Below are positions 9,460 to 16,672 of a stretch of DNA of 64,000 nt, piece after piece. The translations under genes were made by a program, and so were the position numbers. Below the pieces are notes generated by a model that did not search any database, was not told where the DNA came from, and saw only the letters and a list, made by a program, of their open reading frames with translations. The stretch lies in assembly GCF_030540775.2 (NCBI RefSeq), contig NZ_CP141266.1, forward strand, positions 2,157,001 through 2,221,000, read 5' to 3'. How positions within the stretch are numbered: the first letter of the stretch is position 1; each line of letters begins with the position of its first letter. Source of the DNA: Flavivirga abyssicola (GTDB lineage: Bacteria; Bacteroidota; Bacteroidia; Flavobacteriales; Flavobacteriaceae).

Positions 9460-9527
9460 GTCCGTTCGAGTGCAGTCGAAACCTCTTTCAATAAGATGTT
9501 TTAGTTCTCGACTACGCTCGAACAGAC
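9460..9527. repeat. Inverted pair of TCGA(C/G)-type intergenic palindromes
   Basis: Left arm 9460-9479 and right arm 9508-9527 are complementary at 17 of 20 positions; two of the three mismatches allow G-U pairing on one strand. Each arm is itself near-palindromic around CGAGTGCAGTCGA / TCGACTACGCTCGA. It lies between the convergent T9SS cargo and dxs genes and may end transcription from both sides. The same core recurs at 11.9-12.3 kb and around 45.1-45.3 kb. Confidence 0.7.
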
Positions 9528-9560
9528 ATCTTAATGTTTTATTGATTATTATAAATCAAA

Positions 9561-11327
9561 TCACAAAAAATCATTAATATACCTTGTCAAACTTTCAGCA
9601 TCCAATCCAATAGACTGTTGTAACTTGTTAACACTTCCATGTTCAACAAAATTATCGGGAATACCCAATGTATTTATCGTGTTTTTATAATTATTTGCTG
9701 CTGCAAATTCTAAGATAGCACTTCCAAATCCGCCTTTTACAACATGATCTTCAATAGTGATAATAGTATTATACGTTGTAAAGATATCATGTAAGAGTAT
9801 CTCATCTAAAGGTTTTACAAAACACATGTCGTAATGTGCAACATCTTTCGGTGTTTTGCATTTTTGAATAGCCTTGCTTATATTTTTAGCCATAGCTCCA
9901 ATACTTAAAATAGCTAGGTTATTTCCTTTTTTAAGCTGTATACCCTTGCCTATTTCTATTTTAGAAAACGGCTGTTTCCAATCTATTGTAACTCCACGTC
10001 CACGAGGATAACGAATTGCTATAGGGTGTTCTAAATCTAATTGAACCGTGTACATGATGTTACGTAACTCGATTTCATTTCTAGGAGAAAAGATAATAAG
10101 ATTAGGAATGCACCTCAAATACGATAAATCATAAACACCATGATGTGTAGCGCCATCTTCTCCAACCAATCCAGCACGATCCAAACAAAAAATAACAGGT
10201 AGTTTTTGTAGTGCTACATCATGTATTACCTGATCGTAAGCACGTTGCAAAAAAGTTGAATAAATATTACAAAAAGGAATCAAGCCTTGAGTTACCATTC
10301 CGGCAGCTAATGTCACGGCATGCTGTTCGGCAATACCAACATCAAAAGCACGTTCAGGAATTTCATCCATCATATATTTTAATGAGCTACCGGTTGGCAT
10401 GGCAGGTGTAATACCTACAATTTTTTTATTTTGTTTTGCTAATTCTACAATAGTATGTCCAAATACATCTTGGTATTTGGGAGGTTGAATGGTTTCAGAT
10501 TTTACAATCAGATCACCAGTTTGAGCATTAAATTTTCCAGGAGCATGGTATTTAACCTGATCCTCTTCAGCTTGTTTTAAACCTTTGCCTTTTGTGGTAA
10601 TAATATGTAAAAACTTAGGCCCTTGGATAGTTTTTAAACGTTTTAATTCTGAAATGATAAGGTCTATATCATGTCCATCGATTGGGCCAGAGTAATCAAA
10701 ATTTAAAGCCTCAAAAATATTGTCTTGCTTTTGAGTCCCTTTTTTGACATTGGTTAAATACTGTTTTAATGCCCCAACGCTAGGGTCTATACCAATGGCA
10801 TTATCATTTAAAATAACCAGTAAATTGGCATCCGTTACACCAGCATGATTTAGGCCTTCAAAAGCCATACCGCTTGCTATTGAAGCATCTCCAATAATGG
10901 CGATGTGTTGTTTTTTAGTATCACCCTTTAATAGTGAGGCAATGGCCATGCCCAGAGCGGCAGAAATCGATGTAGAAGAGTGTCCAACCCCAAAAGCATC
11001 ATAATTGCTTTCTTCTCGTTTAGGGAAACCACTTAGTCCACCAATTTGTCTATTCGTATGAAAAATGTCTTTTCTTCCAGTTAGTATTTTATGTCCGTAA
11101 GCCTGATGGCCTACATCCCAAATGAGCTGGTCTTCGGGCGTATTAAAAATATAATGCAACGCAATGGTTAATTCCACAACGCCTAAACTAGCTCCTAAAT
11201 GGCCTTCTTTAGTAGCTACGATATTAATGATGAACTCACGTAACTCTTTTGCAAGTTGAGGTAAGTCTTTTTGGCTTAAAAGACGAAGTTCTTTTGGTGA
11301 GTGAATAGTATTTAATAATTCTTGCAT
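9561..11327 (-). CDS. dxs: 1-deoxy-D-xylulose-5-phosphate synthase
   Basis: A 588-residue transketolase-like enzyme that condenses pyruvate and glyceraldehyde-3-phosphate to DXP, the first step of the non-mevalonate isoprenoid pathway and a source for thiamine and pyridoxal. The thiamine diphosphate motif runs from GDAS at residue 146 to GMAFEGLN and ILNDN (about 172-176). The catalytic EQHAVTLAAGM block and the DRAGLVGEDGATHHG block are present. The protein is somewhat shorter than the ~620 aa of proteobacterial enzymes. Its start is divergent from tadA, 41 bp away. The -7 element (TACATTTG on the minus strand, 11335-11342) lies only 7 bp before the ATG, implying a very short leader. Confidence 0.96.
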   Translation of the reverse strand: MQELLNTIHSPKELRLLSQKDLPQLAKELREFIINIVATKEGHLGASLGVVELTIALHYIFNTPEDQLIWDVGHQAYGHKILTGRKDIFHTNRQIGGLSGFPKREESNYDAFGVGHSSTSISAALGMAIASLLKGDTKKQHIAIIGDASIASGMAFEGLNHAGVTDANLLVILNDNAIGIDPSVGALKQYLTNVKKGTQKQDNIFEALNFDYSGPIDGHDIDLIISELKRLKTIQGPKFLHIITTKGKGLKQAEEDQVKYHAPGKFNAQTGDLIVKSETIQPPKYQDVFGHTIVELAKQNKKIVGITPAMPTGSSLKYMMDEIPERAFDVGIAEQHAVTLAAGMVTQGLIPFCNIYSTFLQRAYDQVIHDVALQKLPVIFCLDRAGLVGEDGATHHGVYDLSYLRCIPNLIIFSPRNEIELRNIMYTVQLDLEHPIAIRYPRGRGVTIDWKQPFSKIEIGKGIQLKKGNNLAILSIGAMAKNISKAIQKCKTPKDVAHYDMCFVKPLDEILLHDIFTTYNTIITIEDHVVKGGFGSAILEFAAANNYKNTINTLGIPDNFVEHGSVNKLQQSIGLDAESLTRYINDFL

Positions 11328-11331
11328 GCGA

Positions 11332-11363
11332 TTGCAAATGTACTATTTGAAATTGTATTTTTG
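11332..11363. promoter_or_regulatory. Overlapping divergent promoters of dxs and tadA
   Basis: For tadA: TTG (11332-11334), a 21-bp spacer, and TATTTTTG (11356-11363), five bases before the ATG at 11369. For dxs on the minus strand: TACATTTG (plus-strand 11335-11342), seven bases before its ATG at 11327. Both match the Bacteroidota TAnnTTTG -7 element, and the tadA -33 sits next to the dxs -7. Both transcripts would start within a few bases of the start codon. Confidence 0.65.
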
Positions 11364-11368
11364 CTTTT

Positions 11369-11818
11369 ATGATAGAACCTTTTGATGATACTTATTTTAT
11401 GAAAAAAGCACTTCAGGAAGCTGAAGCGGCTTTTGAAAAAGGAGAAGTTCCAGTTGGAGCAGTTATTGTTATTGACAATAAAATAATCGCCAGAGGACAC
11501 AATTTAACGGAAACATTAATTGATGTAACAGCACATGCAGAAATGCAAGCGATTACGGCAGCAGCCCATTTTTTAGGAGGTAAGTATCTAAAAAAATGTA
11601 CATTGTACGTTACCCTAGAACCTTGCCAAATGTGTGCAGGTGCTTTGTATTGGAGCCAGATTTCTAACATCGTTTATGGAGCCAGAGATGAAGAACGTGG
11701 TTGCATTGCTCTAAACACAAAATTACATCCTAAAACCAATATTAAAGGGGGTGTTATGGCAGAAGAAGCTTCTGAACTCATGAAGCGGTTCTTTATTGAA
11801 AAACGGAATTTGAACTAA
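11369..11818 (+). CDS. tadA: tRNA-specific adenosine-34 deaminase
   Basis: A 149-residue zinc deaminase. The catalytic H56-A57-E58 (TAHAEMQAI) and the P85-C86-x-x-C89 zinc ligands (EPCQMCAGAL) are intact, and NLTET (about 45-49) supplies the upstream family motif. It converts A34 to inosine in the wobble position of tRNA-Arg(ACG), an essential step in most bacteria. Its length is normal. It is expressed from an apparently leaderless promoter that overlaps the divergent dxs promoter. Downstream there is no gene for 739 bp. Confidence 0.95.
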   Translation: MIEPFDDTYFMKKALQEAEAAFEKGEVPVGAVIVIDNKIIARGHNLTETLIDVTAHAEMQAITAAAHFLGGKYLKKCTLYVTLEPCQMCAGALYWSQISNIVYGARDEERGCIALNTKLHPKTNIKGGVMAEEASELMKRFFIEKRNLN

Positions 11819-11882
11819 TTTATAACTGGGGAATTAACGTTCTGAGTCATTTCGAACAAAGAGAGAAATCGCATAAAATAAC

Positions 11883-12044
11883 GTGAGTTCGATACAACTT
11901 TAGTTTTATTTAAATGAAAATCAGTTAATTATATTCAAATGTCAGGTTGAGTACTTCGGCTATAGTTTATACTGAGTACTTCGACTGCGCTCAGTATAAA
12001 CTATAGTTGAAATACTCAGTATAAACTAAAGTCGAAACCTAATT
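11883..12044. repeat. Dispersed repeat, second copy at 45.08 kb
   Basis: The first ~79 bp (from GTGAGTTCGATACAA to GTACTTCGGCTA) match 45084-45162 with a single visible difference (C/T in GATACAAC). The 3' part ends with AAACTAAAGTCGAAACC followed by TAATTA in both copies. This copy carries about 50 extra bases built from inverted and direct pieces of CTTCGACTGCGCTCAGTATAAAC, so it looks internally duplicated. Confidence 0.8.
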
Positions 12045-12103
12045 AACGTGAGTTGTAATATTTCTTGTAACATTTTGATTTTTAGCTATTTAATATGTTG
12101 TCA

Positions 12104-12168
12104 GGTCGAGCGCAGTCGAGACCTATTGAAATTTGAAGCCATTTAAGAACCTCTCGACTGCGCTCGAG
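12104..12168. repeat. Perfect 16-bp inverted pair of the TCGAGCGCAGTCGA element
   Basis: TCGAGCGCAGTCGAGA at 12106-12121 is perfectly complementary to TCTCGACTGCGCTCGA at 12152-12167, with a 30-bp loop. It has the same core and arrangement as the pair at 9460-9527. It is a REP-like intergenic hairpin; no transposase is nearby. Confidence 0.75.
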
Positions 12169-12557
12169 GAGACATTTTCCTGAATATTAGTCGGTTGTAA
12201 GTAATAATTGTGATTACTTATGACTCACGTTAATTAAAACAATTGAATTTTAAAACCTTTCGACTACGCTCAAGGAGACAAGCTTTATTTTATTGAACTT
12301 TTGTCTATTTTTTTTATAAATTTTATGTCTAGTTAAAATATTACCATGCGTGTAAATGATGTGATGTCTCAATCGTACCTCTTTCGACATGACTATCAAG
12401 CCCTATTTAATACTCTGAGTCATTTCGAACGAATGTGAGAAATCACATAAAGGTGTTTTTTTACAATGCTTAGTGATGTTTTTTACTGTCGAGACATGAC
12501 AAAATACTTTCTGTATAAATTAGTCCATGTATATTTTAGATAGTGCATACAATACTG

Positions 12558-12788
12558 TCAACTTTTCTTTTCACGCTCACGCATCTTATCCAAATTCTCT
12601 TTTGTAAGCATGTAATCTTTAACATCTTTGTCTTTCCAACGGTAATAAGAAAATAAAGGAAATACAATAAAGAACAACCCTGCAACACCAAAACCAATTA
12701 ATTTTTGCGACCATTCATTTTCTAAAAAGTAACCAGCTGCAATACTTCCTAAAGCAGCTAAAAAGAAAAAAAGAATAATATATTTCAT
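12558..12788 (-). CDS. Small two-span membrane protein
   Basis: A 76-residue protein with two hydrophobic segments (about 2-20 and 31-48) joined by a short acidic loop (FLENEWSQK), then a YYRWKDKDVKDYML stretch and a charged C-terminus (MREREKKS). I do not recognise the family. It lies 38 bp downstream of the ClC gene on the same strand and is probably co-transcribed with it, so it could be an accessory subunit. That function is a guess from position. Confidence 0.75.
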   Translation of the reverse strand: MKYIILFFFLAALGSIAAGYFLENEWSQKLIGFGVAGLFFIVFPLFSYYRWKDKDVKDYMLTKENLDKMREREKKS

Positions 12789-12826
12789 TAGATAAGAGTG
12801 AGATAATTAAAAGACCTATCGAGGAA

Positions 12827-14614
12827 CTATTTTGTAAAATTAATCAATTGCTGCCTGTAAGCCGTAAGTAATTTAGATTTTGAGATATACCCGTAATATT
12901 TCCCATGTTTAACAACAGGTAAATTCCATGCACCACTGCTTTTAAATTTGTCCATAATATCATTCATAGAATGTTCTTCATAAATAATAATATCGGCATC
13001 TGCATGCATTAAGCTTGAAGCCTCAACCTTGTCATAAAGGTTGGAGTTGAACATAATATGCCTCACATCATCTAAACGAATAACACCTAAAAACTCATGG
13101 GCATCATTAACCACAGGGAAATGATTTCGTGACGATTTTGCAACAGCCTTTTTTAATATATCACCAAGTTTCATTTCTGGTTTTAATATGATAAAATTGG
13201 TTTCTATGACTTTATCAATATCCAAAACCATTAATACATTTTGGTCTTTATCATGGGTCATCAATTCACCGCGTTCTGCCAGTTTAAGTGTATAAATAGA
13301 ATGAGAAACATAATATTTGGTCATGGCAAATGAAATGGTCGATACAATCATTAAAGGTACAAACAGCTCATATCCGCCTGTGATTTCAGCAATAAGGAAG
13401 ATCGCTGTAAGCGGTGCGTGTAATACCCCTGCCATTAACCCTGTCATGCCAATTAAGGTGAAATTCGATTCTGATACGTGAAAATCTAAGCCAATATTAT
13501 TAATGATTTTCGCAAAAGCATTACCAAGAGCACTACCCATAACAAGTGTTGGGATAAAAACACCGCCAACACCACCAGCACCAAAAGTGGTCGTCATAGC
13601 AATAGCTTTAAACACACTAATACCAAGTAATAGTGCGATAACAATCCATATATTAGATAAGTCTAAATTAAAAGGTGTGGTGCCTATAGCAGATAGGTGA
13701 TCGCCTTTTAAGAGGTTATTCATAATACCGTAACCTTCACCGTAAAGAGGGGGAATAAAGTATAATATAGAACCGATAGCAATACCACCAATTAACAATC
13801 GTTTGGCACGACTTTCAAATTTCTTAAAGAAGTTAGTTATGCCAAAAAATACTTTTGAAAAATATACAGAAGCCATACCAGTTACTAGGCCCAAAACGAT
13901 ATAGAATACAATGTCGTTAATTTCAAATTTATCGGTGAGTTCAAATCGTAATAAAACATCCGTTCCCAAAAACATATAGGAAGTCACTACAGCCGAAACA
14001 GATGCTAATAAAAGTGGAACTAATGAGGTGAAAGCAATATCCAAACTAAATATTTCAACAGCAAAAATAATAGCAGCAATGGGCGCTTTAAACATAGAAG
14101 CCATAGCACCGGCAGCAGCGCAGCCAATTAAAAGCATCCTCGTTTTAGTATTCATGTGGAACAAACGCGCAGCATTAGACCCCAGAGCAGATCCTACACT
14201 AACAGCAGGTCCTTGTAAACCTACAGATCCACCAAAACCAACTGTTAAAGGTGCTGTGATTAGTGCAGCATAAATATTATACCTCGGGATGATACCGTTT
14301 AGTTTTGAAATCGCATATAAGGTGGAAGAAATACCATGCCCAATATGCTTTTTTAACCAAATTTGTTTGATCGTATAAACAAGCAAAAGACCAATTATTG
14401 GAAATATAAAGTAAAGTGAGTTCTGGTAGTTATTAAAGAAATCTAATTCAAAAAGTAATCGAATATAATGCGTTAAGTTTTTTAAGACTACGGTGCCCAT
14501 TCCTGCTAAAAAACCAACCAGAACACTAAGAATATAAATAAATTGGAGCTCAGAAATATGCTTGTATTTCCAGATTAAAAACTTGCGTAAAAGGCTTTTA
14601 CTACTTAGAGGCAT
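12827..14614 (-). CDS. ClC-family chloride channel/transporter with C-terminal CBS domains
   Basis: A 595-residue protein. The membrane ClC core (about 25-430) has the signature blocks GFGGSVGLQGP (126-136), FKAPIAAIIFAVEIF and GGVGGVFIPTLVMG. A CBS pair follows (about 450-590, LGVIRLDDVRHIM and YYGYISKSKLL). The residue matching the gating glutamate of CLC exchangers (GxEGP) is Gln134 (codon 14213-14215, CAA). In known CLC proteins, neutralising this glutamate removes proton coupling. So this protein may work as a Cl- channel or a differently coupled transporter; that is inference. It is followed on the same strand by the small membrane protein. Confidence 0.9.
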   Translation of the reverse strand: MPLSSKSLLRKFLIWKYKHISELQFIYILSVLVGFLAGMGTVVLKNLTHYIRLLFELDFFNNYQNSLYFIFPIIGLLLVYTIKQIWLKKHIGHGISSTLYAISKLNGIIPRYNIYAALITAPLTVGFGGSVGLQGPAVSVGSALGSNAARLFHMNTKTRMLLIGCAAAGAMASMFKAPIAAIIFAVEIFSLDIAFTSLVPLLLASVSAVVTSYMFLGTDVLLRFELTDKFEINDIVFYIVLGLVTGMASVYFSKVFFGITNFFKKFESRAKRLLIGGIAIGSILYFIPPLYGEGYGIMNNLLKGDHLSAIGTTPFNLDLSNIWIVIALLLGISVFKAIAMTTTFGAGGVGGVFIPTLVMGSALGNAFAKIINNIGLDFHVSESNFTLIGMTGLMAGVLHAPLTAIFLIAEITGGYELFVPLMIVSTISFAMTKYYVSHSIYTLKLAERGELMTHDKDQNVLMVLDIDKVIETNFIILKPEMKLGDILKKAVAKSSRNHFPVVNDAHEFLGVIRLDDVRHIMFNSNLYDKVEASSLMHADADIIIYEEHSMNDIMDKFKSSGAWNLPVVKHGKYYGYISKSKLLTAYRQQLINFTK

Positions 14615-14633
14615 TTTATAAAATTACTAAAAA

Positions 14634-14657
14634 AAATCCTGCAAAAAAGCAGGATTT
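14634..14657 (-). terminator. Terminator after aspS
   Basis: AAATCCTGC (14634-14642) and GCAGGATTT (14649-14657) pair perfectly around an A6 loop. A run of A on the plus side (T on the minus strand) follows the stem in the direction of aspS transcription. It begins a few bases after the aspS stop codon. Confidence 0.75.
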
Positions 14658-14662
14658 AAATT

Positions 14663-16417
14663 TTATGATTTCAAATTAAGTTTTAAACTTAACTCTGTTA
14701 ACTGTTCATCGTCAATTGGAGCAGGCGCATCTATCATAACGTCTCTTCCAGAATTGTTTTTAGGGAACGCAATAAAATCTCTAATGGTTTCTTGTCCGCC
14801 TAAAATAGCAACCAATCTATCCAATCCAAAAGCTAAACCACCATGCGGCGGTGCACCATATTGAAAGGCATCCATTAAAAACCCAAATTGCGCTTTGGCT
14901 TCCTCTGGGGTAAACCCTAAATAATCAAACATTAAAGATTGTGTTTCCTTATCATGAATCCTTATAGAACCCCCTCCAATTTCGTTTCCATTTAAAACTA
15001 AATCGTAAGCATTGGCTTTTACATCACCGGGATTCGTTTTTAATAATTCTAATTGTCCAGGTTTTGGTGAGGTAAATGGGTGATGCATGGCATGGTAGCG
15101 TTCTGTATCTTCATCCCATTCTAATAAAGGAAAGTCCATAACCCATAGTGGTGCAAACTCATCTGGTTTACGTAAACCTAAACGTTCGGCTAATTCCATA
15201 CGTAAGGCACTTAATTGTGTACGTACTTTATTTGTATTACCAGATAATACACAAATTAAATCGCCTGCTTTTGCATGGGTAACTTCTGCCCATTTTGCCA
15301 AGTCTTCTTGATCGTAAAACTTATCGACCGAAGATTTAAAAGAGCCATCATCATTACAACGGCAATATACCATGCCTAAAGCGCCAACTTGTGGGCGTTT
15401 TACCCAATCAATTAATTTATCTATCTCTTTTCTGGTATAACTATTTCCTCCAGGAACTGCAATTCCAACAACCAGTTCTGCATTATTAAAAACACCAAAA
15501 TCTTTATGTTGTGCAACGGCATTAAGCTCGCCAAATTCCATACCAAAACGAATGTCTGGTTTATCGTTGCCATATAAACGCATCGCATCATCATAAAGCA
15601 TTCTTGGAAATTTTTCTATGTCAACACCATTCACTTTTTTAAGCAGATGACGTGTTAACCCTTCAAAAGCATTTAAAATATCTTCTTGCTCAATAAACGC
15701 CATTTCACAATCTATTTGTGTGAATTCTGGTTGTCTATCAGCACGCAAATCTTCATCTCTAAAACATTTTACAATTTGAAAATATTTATCCATACCACCA
15801 ACCATAAGCAATTGCTTAAAAGTTTGTGGTGATTGAGGTAAGGCGTAAAACTCACCTTCATTCATACGCGATGGTACTACAAAATCGCGAGCGCCTTCAG
15901 GTGTCGACTTAATTAAATAAGGCGTTTCAACTTCAATAAAACCTTCTTCAGATAAATAGTTTCTAACTTCCTGAGTGACTTTGTGCCTAAAAATTAAACT
16001 CTCTTTTACAGGGTTTCTACGAATATCTAAATAGCGATATTTCATACGTAAATCCTCACCACCATCTGTTTTATCTTCTATGGTAAAAGGGGGAAGTATA
16101 GCTTCGTTTAATATATTTAATTCAGAAACTAATATTTCAATATCTCCAGTTGGTATATTAGGGTTTTTTGAAGCACGTTCAATAACAGTGCCTTTAACTT
16201 GAATTACAAATTCACGGCCCAGGTTTTGAGCTTGTTGCAGCATCTCTTTCGAAGTACGCTCTTCATCAAAAACCAATTGTGTAATTCCATAACGATCTCG
16301 TAAATCTATCCAAACAATAAACCCTTTATCACGAGACTTCTGAACCCAGCCCGCCAGGGTGACTTCTTCATTTATATTTGCAGCTTTTAATTCACCACAA
16401 TTATGACTTCTATACAT
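14663..16417 (-). CDS. aspS: Aspartyl-tRNA synthetase
   Basis: From the ATG at 16417 ([15 protein letters not shown]) the protein has 584 residues. The frame is open 20 codons further to an ATG at 16477, but family members begin at the MYRxHxCGEL position, so that start is chosen. It has an N-terminal OB anticodon-binding domain (about 1-110, [20 protein letters not shown]), class II motif 2 ([15 protein letters not shown]), a GAD insertion domain (about 290-400) and motif 3 ([14 protein letters not shown]). It charges tRNA-Asp. A TAAATTTG -7 element lies upstream at 16489-16496 (minus strand). Confidence 0.95.
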   Translation of the reverse strand: MYRSHNCGELKAANINEEVTLAGWVQKSRDKGFIVWIDLRDRYGITQLVFDEERTSKEMLQQAQNLGREFVIQVKGTVIERASKNPNIPTGDIEILVSELNILNEAILPPFTIEDKTDGGEDLRMKYRYLDIRRNPVKESLIFRHKVTQEVRNYLSEEGFIEVETPYLIKSTPEGARDFVVPSRMNEGEFYALPQSPQTFKQLLMVGGMDKYFQIVKCFRDEDLRADRQPEFTQIDCEMAFIEQEDILNAFEGLTRHLLKKVNGVDIEKFPRMLYDDAMRLYGNDKPDIRFGMEFGELNAVAQHKDFGVFNNAELVVGIAVPGGNSYTRKEIDKLIDWVKRPQVGALGMVYCRCNDDGSFKSSVDKFYDQEDLAKWAEVTHAKAGDLICVLSGNTNKVRTQLSALRMELAERLGLRKPDEFAPLWVMDFPLLEWDEDTERYHAMHHPFTSPKPGQLELLKTNPGDVKANAYDLVLNGNEIGGGSIRIHDKETQSLMFDYLGFTPEEAKAQFGFLMDAFQYGAPPHGGLAFGLDRLVAILGGQETIRDFIAFPKNNSGRDVMIDAPAPIDDEQLTELSLKLNLKS

Positions 16418-16488
16418 AGTTGAAAATTGAAGTGCATTCCTATCTGCTTTCAAGTTAATTAACAGAAGTGAATGCATTAAACAGGTTG

Positions 16489-16496
16489 CAAATTTA
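16489..16496 (-). promoter_or_regulatory. -7 promoter element of aspS
   Basis: The minus strand reads TAAATTTG here, an exact match to the Bacteroidota TAnnTTTG element. Transcription would begin near 16482-16485, giving a ~65-base leader to the ATG at 16417. The upstream in-frame ATG at 16477 would be almost at the 5' end, so short translation from there cannot be excluded. Confidence 0.5.
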
Positions 16497-16672
16497 TGAA
16501 GATATTACTTTGCAGTATAACGTTTTTTACAAAGATTTAAATAAAAACAGATTTATTTCATTATTAGAATCCATTAATGTTTTTTATTAAACAATGAATT
16601 AGTAGGTTTTTTTGTATGAATATTCATATATTTTTTGCATATTTAGAAGAACTAACTCAAATAAAAAAAATT

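Larger units (their letters stand above)
11819..12557. other. Long non-coding interval filled with dispersed repeats
   Basis: No plausible gene was found in these 739 bp. The interval holds two copies of a TCTGAGTCATTTCGAAC...GAGAAATC element (about 11842-11876 and 12413-12450), a longer dispersed repeat (11883-12044), a perfect inverted pair (12106-12167) and a degenerate copy TTTCGACTACGCTCAAGGAG (about 12259). It separates tadA from the convergent gene at 12558-12788. Confidence 0.7.

Noticed and set aside
9460-9527. Possible CRISPR or integron-like array among the TCGA palindromes
   Set aside because: Copies are in inverted pairs with irregular spacing and no spacer-repeat periodicity; no cas or integrase genes are present.
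16418-16477. Earlier ATG for aspS at 16477
   Set aside because: AspRS proteins start at the MYRxHxCGEL region; the extra 20 residues look random and lie next to the promoter.
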